Source of the DNA: Candidatus Kapaibacterium sp.
Lineage (GTDB): Bacteria > Bacteroidota > Ignavibacteria > Kapaibacteriales > UBA4661
DNA: 48,126 nucleotides
Direction of reading: 5' to 3'
Assembly (NCBI GenBank): GCA_025055035.1
Contig: JANWZB010000009.1
Span: 1 to 48,126, forward strand
This document shows, in pieces, positions 8,499 to 16,157 of the stretch. The notes beneath the pieces are model-generated. The model searched no databases. It worked only from the letters and a program-made list of their open reading frames with translations, and was not told the DNA's origin. Position 1 is the stretch's first letter; each line of letters begins with the position of its first letter. The position numbers were made by a program, and so were the translations under genes.

Positions 8499-11384
8499 TT
8501 AACGGCGCACTTTTGTAATCGTAATATTCCGCTTATCAGCAACAGCAAGAAATTGTCCATCAGGGCTAAATGCAGCGGGAGTGCCTTCGCATGAAACACC
8601 TACAGAGCGTTGTAAGGGTTCTCCCGTTGCACTGTCCCACACACGCACGGTTTTGTCTTTTCCACTTGAAATAATAAGCTTACCATCAGGACTAAAAAAG
8701 ACTGATGTAACGCTACTAGCATGTCCCCGCAGAGAACGCATGATAGTTCCTGTAGCTGCATCCCAAATTTTCACGGTCTTGTCATCACCGCCGCTCGCAA
8801 TCAACTTTCCATCAGGGCTAAACGCTATTGCTCGAACTGTGGCAAGATGTCCGCGCAAAATCAGCAGCGGCTCGTTGTACCTTGCACTCTTGACTGCTCT
8901 TTCGAGCTCGACTGTGCTTGCATCTGGACTCTCCAGCTTTTCTTCGGCGGTACGCATGTTCTTTGCTTTCTCACTACGCTCGCTAACGACAAGCTGGTTT
9001 GCTGCTCTCTTTGGTGCAAGAGACAGCATCTGCGATGGCTCTGTAGCACTAGAATCCGTAGACGACGAAGACACAATACCACCCTTGCGGCGTAAATGTT
9101 CTGCATACTGCTTGCGAATGCGCTCGCGTGCTGCTTCCCGTTCTACAAGACTGCGCTCATTCATTGCAGCAAGAGAGCCACTTTTTGTTTCCAAAGGACG
9201 CTGCTGTGCAGGCTGAACAGAAGAAGCATTTCTGTTTGGTATGGGCTGCTGTAGTCCTGAATTCTTGCGTTCTAGTGCAGTATTCCTTTGTCTTTGTGCT
9301 GCTCGCGATTCGTCTATTGTACTTTGAGGCATAGAAGGCTTTTCTGAGGAGCGTGATACTACTGCCTGCTTTGAGCTTTGAGCCACTGCTGTTCGAACAG
9401 GACTTTGAGAGGCTGTGGCTCGTTGTTGTGGTGCAGATACAGCTTTGCTTTGTTTTTGTATCGCGTTGTTTGCTTGTACAGCCTTTGATATATTCTCTAG
9501 AGATTCTTGTTTTGCAGCTTGCTGCTGTGATTGAGCGTTTCTGGAAGCTGACGAACCTGTTTGATTAGATATTAAAGGAGCTTGTTTTTCTACTGCAGGT
9601 TTTTCCAGTGTTTCCTCTCTTGCTCTAACATCCTGTGAATGTACTATACTATCTGGTGATGGCATAGTAGAAGCATCAGGCTGTCGTTGGCTATTATCTG
9701 CTTGCTGCTGTGATTGCTCCAGATGGCGCGGAGCTGAATCTTGTGCCATTTCTTCCACATAACGTGCAACTGAGTCGTGAAGCCGTTCCTGCTCCTCTAC
9801 CGAAATCTCACGCTGTGCTGGGGAGCTAGCATCTCGCGTTCCTGTCTTCAGAGCAATGTAGTATATTCCGCCCCCTAATGCCACAGCACCTACTACAAGC
9901 CATGGGAGAACAGCGCGGCGTTTCTTGTCTTCCTCAGGCTTAGTTTCGCTGGGCGTACTAGTCCATCGTGCTTTTAACTCTTCGGGAGATGGTGGTACAA
10001 GCCCCGACACAGGAGGCACTGAAGATCCAGTAGTACTGGCGGGAACATTTGAAGTGGAGCTGCTTGGAACAGCTGCGCTGGCTTGTCGAATAACATGCCC
10101 TTTGCTTAAGGAACGCTCGTGTTCTGCCTGCATACGAGCAGCCTGTTCTCTTTGTTGTTGCTCAGCTTTCATCGCTTGCATCCGGCGTTCCACCTCAAGT
10201 TGCATCGGGGTTTTTGCCAGCGTTGGCTGTGAGAATATTTTTGGAGGTTCTGATGGCAACGATTGTGTAGGAGCTATCTTTCTTGCTGATTGCTCAGTAC
10301 TGCTTGACTGTACTGGTGCTTGCGATGATGAGACAGTGGAAGACGGCAGCGCTGGAGGAATAGCATTCTCTGAAACTTCCGACGATGCTTGTGTAGTAGG
10401 AGAGGAAGTCTGTAGTGGCGCTAGAGAAGGTTCTTGCAATGGCTTTGTTGGGTCTTGCTGCGCTAGCAACCGCTGTGTAGCATCTCCCACAGCTGCAGCA
10501 GCTACAGTCCCTTGAGCAACAGTTGAAGCAGATATCGGTGCAGCACTCTGCGTTTCTGGCTGAACCTTCTGCAGCAAGCGTGCAAACTCACGGCTTGTTG
10601 GGATACGCTCGCGGCGATCTTTCGCAAGGGCACGGCGAACAATAGATGCAAGCTGTGGCGGCACTTGCAGTTCGGGCATAACCTGAGCAATATCTGGAAC
10701 AGCATGGTGCAATACTGCTTGACGTAGCCGAGCCTCAGAATCACGCTCGCTAACGCCAAATGGTAACTTACCTGTCAGCAAACGGTACAGAATCACTCCT
10801 ACGCTATAGACATCGCTACGCTCATCAAGACTTTCTCCACGAAGCTGTTCTGGGGGCATATACACGATTTTACCAGTTTTCCCAGCAGCACGAACAACAG
10901 CAGTATTGCTTAGTAATGGTGCAATCCCAAATCCACCAACACGCAAAGCACTATCGGATGACATAAGAATATCTGATGGTTTCAAACTTCCATGCAGTAC
11001 ACCTTTAGAATGCGATGCTATCACACCACGAAGCACCTGCTGAATAATATGTGTTGCTTGTTCATACGGCATAGGACGAGCCTTTCTGTTCAGAAGAGCA
11101 TCAAGGCTGCGCCATGGTACATACTCCATGATGATGTGTATTGTATCCCCACTCTCAATCACGTCAAGAACGTGAATAATTGCATCGTTACGCGGCAAGG
11201 CAGTGAGTGTTGTTTTTGCTTCCCTAAGGCGCTTCCGGACAAGAGCGTCGCGTACAAGCTCGGCAGAGAGTGACTTGACAGCAACGTCAGCTTTTGTTTC
11301 AGTGTTGCGCCCTTTGCGGACAATACCCGTACCACCTATACCTATACGGTCGCCGACGCTGTATTGCTCTATCTTTTCAGGCAT
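8499..11384 (-). CDS. membrane-spanning serine/threonine pseudokinase with C-terminal WD40 repeats
   Basis: 961 residues. An N-terminal protein-kinase fold spans about 8-270: Gly loop GIGGTGIV, VAVK with K37, a helix-C Glu near 55, PPEQ in place of APE (177-180), and DERSDVYSVGVILY. Catalytic residues are missing: HRD is HGS (131-133), the Asn of KPxN is D138, and DFG is GFG (151-153). A Ser/Pro/Gln-rich stretch with a charged coiled-coil-like segment (395-425) follows, then KKRR and one hydrophobic helix (about 491-511). A second long Gln/Ser-rich region leads to about three WD40 repeats (835-961, with FSPDGKLIASGGDDKTVKIW). The layout puts the kinase fold in the cytoplasm and the WD40 part outside the inner membrane. 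Three repeats are too few for a closed propeller, so it may pair with another protein. It lies 102 bp upstream of dnaX on the same strand. The ligand is unknown. Confidence 0.85.
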   Translation of the reverse strand: MPEKIEQYSVGDRIGIGGTGIVRKGRNTETKADVAVKSLSAELVRDALVRKRLREAKTTLTALPRNDAIIHVLDVIESGDTIHIIMEYVPWRSLDALLNRKARPMPYEQATHIIQQVLRGVIASHSKGVLHGSLKPSDILMSSDSALRVGGFGIAPLLSNTAVVRAAGKTGKIVYMPPEQLRGESLDERSDVYSVGVILYRLLTGKLPFGVSERDSEARLRQAVLHHAVPDIAQVMPELQVPPQLASIVRRALAKDRRERIPTSREFARLLQKVQPETQSAAPISASTVAQGTVAAAAVGDATQRLLAQQDPTKPLQEPSLAPLQTSSPTTQASSEVSENAIPPALPSSTVSSSQAPVQSSSTEQSARKIAPTQSLPSEPPKIFSQPTLAKTPMQLEVERRMQAMKAEQQQREQAARMQAEHERSLSKGHVIRQASAAVPSSSTSNVPASTTGSSVPPVSGLVPPSPEELKARWTSTPSETKPEEDKKRRAVLPWLVVGAVALGGGIYYIALKTGTRDASSPAQREISVEEQERLHDSVARYVEEMAQDSAPRHLEQSQQQADNSQRQPDASTMPSPDSIVHSQDVRAREETLEKPAVEKQAPLISNQTGSSASRNAQSQQQAAKQESLENISKAVQANNAIQKQSKAVSAPQQRATASQSPVRTAVAQSSKQAVVSRSSEKPSMPQSTIDESRAAQRQRNTALERKNSGLQQPIPNRNASSVQPAQQRPLETKSGSLAAMNERSLVEREAARERIRKQYAEHLRRKGGIVSSSSTDSSATEPSQMLSLAPKRAANQLVVSERSEKAKNMRTAEEKLESPDASTVELERAVKSARYNEPLLILRGHLATVRAIAFSPDGKLIASGGDDKTVKIWDAATGTIMRSLRGHASSVTSVFFSPDGKLIISSGKDKTVRVWDSATGEPLQRSVGVSCEGTPAAFSPDGQFLAVADKRNITITKVRR

Positions 11385-11461
11385 ACGATGAAATAGAAAT
11401 AGGATTGTGTGAACAAGTTGTATATTTCTGACCTACGAAACGCTTGAAGGGGAATGCCACA

Positions 11462-12460
11462 TCAGGCATGTCGAATAGTGTTCGTCAGCGTACCTATGCC
11501 TTCGATGCTGCATTCAACAACATCGCCAACTTTCAACCACAACGGTGGGTCGAACACCTTACTGCCATTCAGTTCCAACAAGCACCCTGTACCACAAGTG
11601 CCACTGCCAATTACTTCTCCAGGATGCAATTCCACACCGTAGCTTACACGCTCAATAATCTGTGCAAATGTCCAGTGCATATCTTTCACATTACCACGCG
11701 AAACAAGCGTGCCATTGATGGCAGCTGTCATTTCCAGATCATAGTGGCAACCTTTTGGTGTGGGGATAGCATGGCTTTTTAAAGCATCCTTACTGACAAG
11801 ACAAGGTCCGAGCGATGTCGCAAAGTCTTTTCCTTTTGCGGGACCAAGATTCATTTGCATTTCTTGCATCTGCAGAGCACGGGCACTCCAATCATTCATC
11901 ACAGTAAAACCATAGATGTGTTCGTCAGCACGCTCAGCAGGAATATTTTTCCCACCTTTTCCAATCACAATCGCACACTCTAGCTCAAAATCAAGGTTTT
12001 GCAGATGCAAGTCTTCGACAAACACATCACCCATACCCGTAACACTCAAATGATTGGTAAAGTAGAAAATGGGAATTTGGTCAAAGACCTCTATCATCGG
12101 CAGACCACGATTGCGTCGCGCTGTTTCGACATGCTGGCGGAACGCGTATCCATCACGCATGGACACTGGACGAGGAATCGGCGATAGCAGGCGTACTGAA
12201 TGTATGTCAAGAGCTATGTCGTCGGGAACAGGAGCATGATGCTCAGCAGCAAACCATGCTTCGAGCTTGTGCGCCTCGTGATGCGCTATATCGCCAAGGC
12301 AGAGGTACTTAAGGATGTCTGAAGGCATCGTTTCCAGGCGCCCATGAATGCTTGCTTTTGCAAAACTATACCCTTGCTCCATATCCAGCACTTTGTTTTT
12401 CACGTGCAACCCAAGACGCGGATTACTATTATGCGCAGTTGCATAGCTTACCAAACGCAT
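11462..12460 (-). CDS. fumarylacetoacetate hydrolase (FAH) family protein
   Basis: 332 residues from the chosen ATG at 12460. FAH-fold enzymes are Mg/Mn-dependent and cleave or hydrate 2-oxo or 1,3-diketo acids. Family marks: RDGYAFRQHVETARRNRGL (D103), the metal pair E159/E161 in DFELECAIVIG, MNDWSARALQ (D190), KGKDFATSLGP, GSGTCGTGCLLE, and a closing LKVGDVVECSIEGIGTLTN. I prefer ATG 12460 over the upstream ATG at 12502 because a GAGG sequence sits about 5 nt before it and similarity begins there. The length and the RDxYAFxQHV motif suggest a fumarylacetoacetase or acylpyruvase-like enzyme, but the substrate cannot be read from the sequence, and no other tyrosine-degradation gene is present nearby. 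Confidence 0.88.
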   Translation of the reverse strand: MRLVSYATAHNSNPRLGLHVKNKVLDMEQGYSFAKASIHGRLETMPSDILKYLCLGDIAHHEAHKLEAWFAAEHHAPVPDDIALDIHSVRLLSPIPRPVSMRDGYAFRQHVETARRNRGLPMIEVFDQIPIFYFTNHLSVTGMGDVFVEDLHLQNLDFELECAIVIGKGGKNIPAERADEHIYGFTVMNDWSARALQMQEMQMNLGPAKGKDFATSLGPCLVSKDALKSHAIPTPKGCHYDLEMTAAINGTLVSRGNVKDMHWTFAQIIERVSYGVELHPGEVIGSGTCGTGCLLELNGSKVFDPPLWLKVGDVVECSIEGIGTLTNTIRHA

Positions 12461-12672
12461 CGTCGCCTCACTTTCTTTTCTTTGGATTGACATGTACCGC
12501 ACACAAAGATACGCAAAACGTCATGTACAGCATAACATATCCTTGCCAAACCAGAGAGAATTTTCATCGAGGCTATTGCTAGAAAGGATTTTTTGCATAG
12601 ATTTCGCATATGTCACGTAGCCCGCGTCGCTTTGTTGATGAGTTGAGGTGTGTCAAGCAGAGGAGAGCCCAT

Positions 12673-14784
12673 ATGATGCGCTTTTACATTGTGCTATGCT
12701 TAGAGTGTCTACTTTTGAGTCTGGCTACTCCTGTGCTTCTTTCTGCATATTCGCAGCCACAGGAGCTTACGCAAGAATCTCTTGCGGGTACACTTCTCGG
12801 GACACAGGTAGCAATACTTGAGGATACATCGGCATCGTTATCAGTTCAGCACATTAGTGCTCTTCCTCCAGAACAGTGGAAGCATTCCCGCAACGCAATT
12901 CTATCTTTCGGATTTACATCATCTGCATATTGGGTACGATTACACGTTGTCAATCCCAACCCTCACCCTCTAGATTGGCTTCTAGAAATAGGTTATCCTA
13001 TGATAGATTCTATCGCACTTTACACACCTGAATCAGGGACATATACATGCAAAACTGCTGGAGATCACTTCCCATTCTACTATCGAGACATTGATTATCG
13101 GCATTGTGTACTCTCGCTGACCGAAAAACCTAGTGCCGAGCGTGTGTATTATCTGCGCTTCCGCACAACAAGCTCAATGAACATTCCCCTTATCGCATGG
13201 TCTCCATCAGCATTTACACAGCATCTAAGCCGAGAGCAGATGATTATTGGCTTGTACTACGGTGCAATGATAGTCATGCTCTTGTACAATCTCTCGCTGT
13301 TTATAGGTATTCGTGATGTTAACTATCTATACTACGTGCTCTTTATTGCCGGACAGATTATGTATCAGTTTACACTAAATGGGTTATCCTTTCAGTACCT
13401 TTGGAGTGATGCAATTTGGTGGGGTAATATTTGCTTGCCCCTGTTTATTGGGTTTGCAACATTTTGGGCAGTGTTCTTTGCACGCTCTTTTCTTAGCAGC
13501 AAAGAAAACGCACCATTCTTTGACTATCTCTATCGCATACTTTTAGTTGCGACGGCTCTTAGTGTCGTAGTAGCACTATTTTTCCCTTACTCTGTAAGTA
13601 TCCGCATGACTACTGTGTTAGCGATGGTTAGCGCTCCCACTCTTGCTGTGAACTCTGGGCTTGAGTGGCGGAGTGGCTTCCAGCCTGCACAGTACTTTTT
13701 CATCTCATGGCTAGCATTCATCACTGGGGTCGTACTATACGCACTGAAAACGTTTGGCGTACTTCCCTCGACTTCCTTTACTAATCTCACCGTACAAATA
13801 GGCTCGATTGCCCAAGTAGTACTGCTATCCCTAGCTCTCGTAGGCAAGTATAATGTAATGAAGCGAGATTACTATAGAGCACAACAAGACCTTATTAAAG
13901 CACAACTTGCTGCATACGAGGCAGAAAGTGCGAAGAAGGAAGCCGAAATTTACCGACTGCGGAACATTGAGTTAGCCCAAGCTTATCGAGATATGGAGGA
14001 ACAGCGTGTCGAGACTGAGCTGCTTAATAGAACACTCCGACAACTGAACGAAGAAAAGAATGAGTTTCTCGGTATTGTTGCCCACGACCTCAAAAATCCT
14101 CTTTCGAATATCTCTATGCTTGCAAAAGTTCTGCATAATGAGTCACATACGCTTTCTGCAGACGAAGTTCGAGAATTTGCTCACGATATTCAAACAACAT
14201 CGGAGCGCATGTTCGAGCTTATTACGAACCTACTCGATATCAATGCTATCGAAAACAAAGCAGTACGCCTTACACCAATTCCCTTCGATGTTACAGAAGT
14301 AGCACAGCACGTTGCTTCCGATTATCGGGGTAGAGCAGAAGCAAAGCAAATTTCTATTAACTTTGAAATTCCTCCCGAGAACACTATGGTCTTTGCGGAT
14401 AAATCGTCAACTGTCCAGATACTGGATAATCTAATTTCTAATGCCATCAAATACTCGCCTCTTGGCAGGCATATCTACATTCGTTTACGTAAGCAAGAAA
14501 ACACCGTTTTAGTGGAAGTACAAGATGAAGGTCAAGGTCTTACAGATGAGGACAAGCGTAAACTATTCGGAAAATTTGCTCGTTTGTCAGCTCAACCAAC
14601 AGGTGGCGAACACTCTACAGGTCTTGGGCTATCTATTGCGAAAAAGCTTGCTCTTGCGATGAACGGGGACATTTGGTGCGAGAGCGAATTCGGTAAAGGA
14701 GCAAAATTCATACTTAAATTGCCTGCCATGAGCGCAGCATATGAAAACATTCCCAATGCCGATTCCTCCTGTACCCCAACGTGA
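12673..14784 (+). CDS. sensor histidine kinase with 7TMR-DISM input module
   Basis: 703 residues. The ATG at 12673 is chosen because AGGAG lies 7 nt upstream and a signal peptide follows directly (MMRFYIVLCLECLLLSLATP); an ATG at 12610 would add 21 residues. Order of domains: periplasmic DISMED2-like beta domain (about 45-180, with SSAYWVRLHV and YYLRFRTTSS), seven transmembrane segments of 7TMR-DISM type (about 195-395), a coiled coil (about 400-460), a DHp domain with phospho-acceptor H471 (FLGIVAHDLKNPLSN), and a HATPase domain with ILDNLISNAIKYSP, DEGQGL and GLGLSIAKKLA. 7TMR-DISM modules are thought to sense extracellular carbohydrates or other small ligands; the ligand here is unknown. 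No receiver gene is adjacent, so it is an orphan kinase. It is divergent from the FAH gene. Confidence 0.93.
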   Translation: MMRFYIVLCLECLLLSLATPVLLSAYSQPQELTQESLAGTLLGTQVAILEDTSASLSVQHISALPPEQWKHSRNAILSFGFTSSAYWVRLHVVNPNPHPLDWLLEIGYPMIDSIALYTPESGTYTCKTAGDHFPFYYRDIDYRHCVLSLTEKPSAERVYYLRFRTTSSMNIPLIAWSPSAFTQHLSREQMIIGLYYGAMIVMLLYNLSLFIGIRDVNYLYYVLFIAGQIMYQFTLNGLSFQYLWSDAIWWGNICLPLFIGFATFWAVFFARSFLSSKENAPFFDYLYRILLVATALSVVVALFFPYSVSIRMTTVLAMVSAPTLAVNSGLEWRSGFQPAQYFFISWLAFITGVVLYALKTFGVLPSTSFTNLTVQIGSIAQVVLLSLALVGKYNVMKRDYYRAQQDLIKAQLAAYEAESAKKEAEIYRLRNIELAQAYRDMEEQRVETELLNRTLRQLNEEKNEFLGIVAHDLKNPLSNISMLAKVLHNESHTLSADEVREFAHDIQTTSERMFELITNLLDINAIENKAVRLTPIPFDVTEVAQHVASDYRGRAEAKQISINFEIPPENTMVFADKSSTVQILDNLISNAIKYSPLGRHIYIRLRKQENTVLVEVQDEGQGLTDEDKRKLFGKFARLSAQPTGGEHSTGLGLSIAKKLALAMNGDIWCESEFGKGAKFILKLPAMSAAYENIPNADSSCTPT

Positions 14785-15118
14785 GCATTGCCGATTTACC
14801 AAAATCTAAAGCTAAAGCTAGAGCAGTATTTCACCATCTTTTCTAAAAAATACCACATGATATTAAATATGTTTGGATATTTTTAACCGAAATTATACAT
14901 TTGCATTGTTCTCGTCACAAAAGAGTGAATAGAGAGTGAATAGAACAATCTCGATCTTGCAAGATAGCCTAACATACTAGATTAGTCTCTTCGTTACACT
15001 TTCTTTGTTCAAGCTCTGCTTCTCCCTCATCACGATACAAAATCGAAAAGAGTAACAAAGAGCGCTAATTAAGTATAAAGAGTCTTTAATATTTATTTTT
15101 TTATCGGAGGATTGTGTT
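14785..15118. promoter_or_regulatory. 334-bp region upstream of the small heat-shock gene, with several repeats
   Basis: No gene seen. It contains an 8-bp inverted repeat (ATTGTTCT at 14905-14912 and AGAACAAT at 14942-14949). Inside this are two perfect head-to-tail copies of AGAGTGAATAG (14922-14932 and 14933-14943; 11-bp period, about one helical turn). A 12-bp palindrome ATCTTGCAAGAT follows at 14954-14965. No CIRCE element (TTAGCACTC-N9-GAGTGCTAA) is visible. GGAGG at 15106-15110 lies 8 nt before the ATG and is one of the strongest ribosome binding sites in the window. A role in heat-shock control is inference. Confidence 0.4.
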
Positions 15119-15577
15119 ATGAGCACCCTATTGAAGCAATATGAACCTTTGCGCGAACTTGACAGTATGATGCGTCGAGTAAGTGATATACTCCACTCAC
15201 CGTTCTCCTTTTCTATGCCCTCATTGTGGGGAAGCAACAATAGCTTTGTACCCAAGGTGGACATAAGCGAAGATGAAAAAAATGTATATGTTCACGTAGA
15301 ACTCCCGGGAATGGAGAAAGAACACGTAAAGGTAACAGTAAGCGAGGACAGAGTCCTCACTATCAAGGGTGAGAGGAAAAAAGAAGAAAAGCATGAAGCA
15401 AAAAACTACATTCGCTTGGAAACCAACTATGGTAGCTTCATGCGTAGCTTTGTTCTCCCTGAAAATGTACAAGAAGATGCTATCAGCGGGGAATTTGATA
15501 AAGGGTTCTTGAAATTAATGCTGCCAAAGAAAGAGACTACACAGCCCCCCAAAGAGAAAGAAATTGCTCTGAACTGA
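15119..15577 (+). CDS. Hsp20/alpha-crystallin family small heat-shock protein
   Basis: ATP-independent holdase chaperone that binds unfolding proteins, 152 residues, typical for the family. The N-terminal arm (1-45) has a hydrophobic stretch, SPFSFSMPSLWG. The alpha-crystallin domain runs from about 46 to 138, with VPKVDISEDEKNVYVHVELPGM, VLTIKGERK, SFMRSFVLPENV and GFLKLMLPK. The usual I-x-I tail motif is not obvious, though IAL near the C-terminus may serve. The strong ribosome binding site and repeat-rich upstream region suggest high and regulated expression. A long hairpin follows the stop codon. Confidence 0.96.
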   Translation: MSTLLKQYEPLRELDSMMRRVSDILHSPFSFSMPSLWGSNNSFVPKVDISEDEKNVYVHVELPGMEKEHVKVTVSEDRVLTIKGERKKEEKHEAKNYIRLETNYGSFMRSFVLPENVQEDAISGEFDKGFLKLMLPKKETTQPPKEKEIALN

Positions 15578-15601
15578 ACTCACTCAATTTCTAGTATCAC
15601 A

Positions 15602-15670
15602 GCATACCTGCCCTTTCTAACAATATAGCATAGCATAGTCAGCACCTCCAAGAAAGGGCAGGTATATGCT
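15602..15670 (+). terminator. long 15-bp perfect hairpin downstream of hsp20
   Basis: ATACCTGCCCTTTCT (15604-15618) and AGAAAGGGCAGGTAT (15651-15665) are exact reverse complements, and three more pairs (AGC/GCT) follow after a 2-nt bulge. The loop of 32 nt contains GCATAGCATAG. No U tract follows, so it may be a terminator, an mRNA stabiliser or a regulatory RNA structure; the sequence does not decide this. Confidence 0.5.
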
Positions 15671-15741
15671 CTATAGCAAGCTCGACCGCAACATCGTCTA
15701 CTACGACCGTAAATTACTCACTTCTAAAAACATCAGTAACT

Positions 15742-16110
15742 ATGTGTTTACCAAGCACATTGCTTCCTCGTCGTGCTGTTCCAGCAATCGAGCAACTAGC
15801 AAACGCTATCGTAACAAGCTTCTGCTATCAGCATTCTTTTTCACACTCTCGCCTTGACTTATGGGAGAACAAGGGGAATCTCCACATCGACTGCCAACTC
15901 TATCCTAGAATCCCATCGTCTTTGAATGTAATCATAAGGTCAGTCGAAACTCTAGCAGAGCGACTCGTCTTTATCATATCTGAATGCACGGGAATGTGTG
16001 TCACTGTACATTGCCATGTAGAACTTTATCGTTGCAATGCACCGAACGAACCACACATTATCATTGCTTTTCCACGAAACAGCATATCTGCACCGCTTCC
16101 TGACAGGTAG
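15742..16110 (+). CDS. small hypothetical protein, possibly Asp23/Gls24-like
   Basis: 122 residues with no firm family match. Residues about 45-105 read as two beta strands around one helix: LHIDCQLYPRI, then a helix SVETLAERLVFIISECTG, then CVTVHCHVELYRC. This loosely resembles the Asp23/Gls24 fold, where a V-x-V strand, a helix with ERV and T-G, and a V-x-V-x-V strand recur. The similarity was found by eye and is weak. The frame is open for its whole length, lies between the hsp20 hairpin and a terminator-like repeat, and starts at an ATG without a clear ribosome binding site. It may be co-transcribed with hsp20 if the hairpin is leaky. It could still be a chance open frame. Confidence 0.5.
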   Translation: MCLPSTLLPRRAVPAIEQLANAIVTSFCYQHSFSHSRLDLWENKGNLHIDCQLYPRIPSSLNVIIRSVETLAERLVFIISECTGMCVTVHCHVELYRCNAPNEPHIIIAFPRNSISAPLPDR

Positions 16111-16119
16111 TACTCGCTA

Positions 16120-16150
16120 ATAAGAGCTAAATACCGTTTGCAGCTCTTAT
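16120..16150. terminator. likely bidirectional terminator between convergent genes
   Basis: ATAAGAGCT (16120-16128) and AGCTCTTAT (16142-16150) form a perfect 9-bp stem with a 13-nt loop. It lies between the small plus-strand gene ending at 16110 and the minus-strand lipoprotein gene ending at 16158. U tracts are weak on both sides. Confidence 0.5.
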
Positions 16151-16157
16151 CAACACT

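Noticed and set aside
15666-15857. 63-residue frame next to the hsp20 hairpin
   Set aside because: It overlaps the 122-residue frame, starts on the edge of the hairpin arm and ends in a Ser/Cys-rich run. The other frame is more protein-like.
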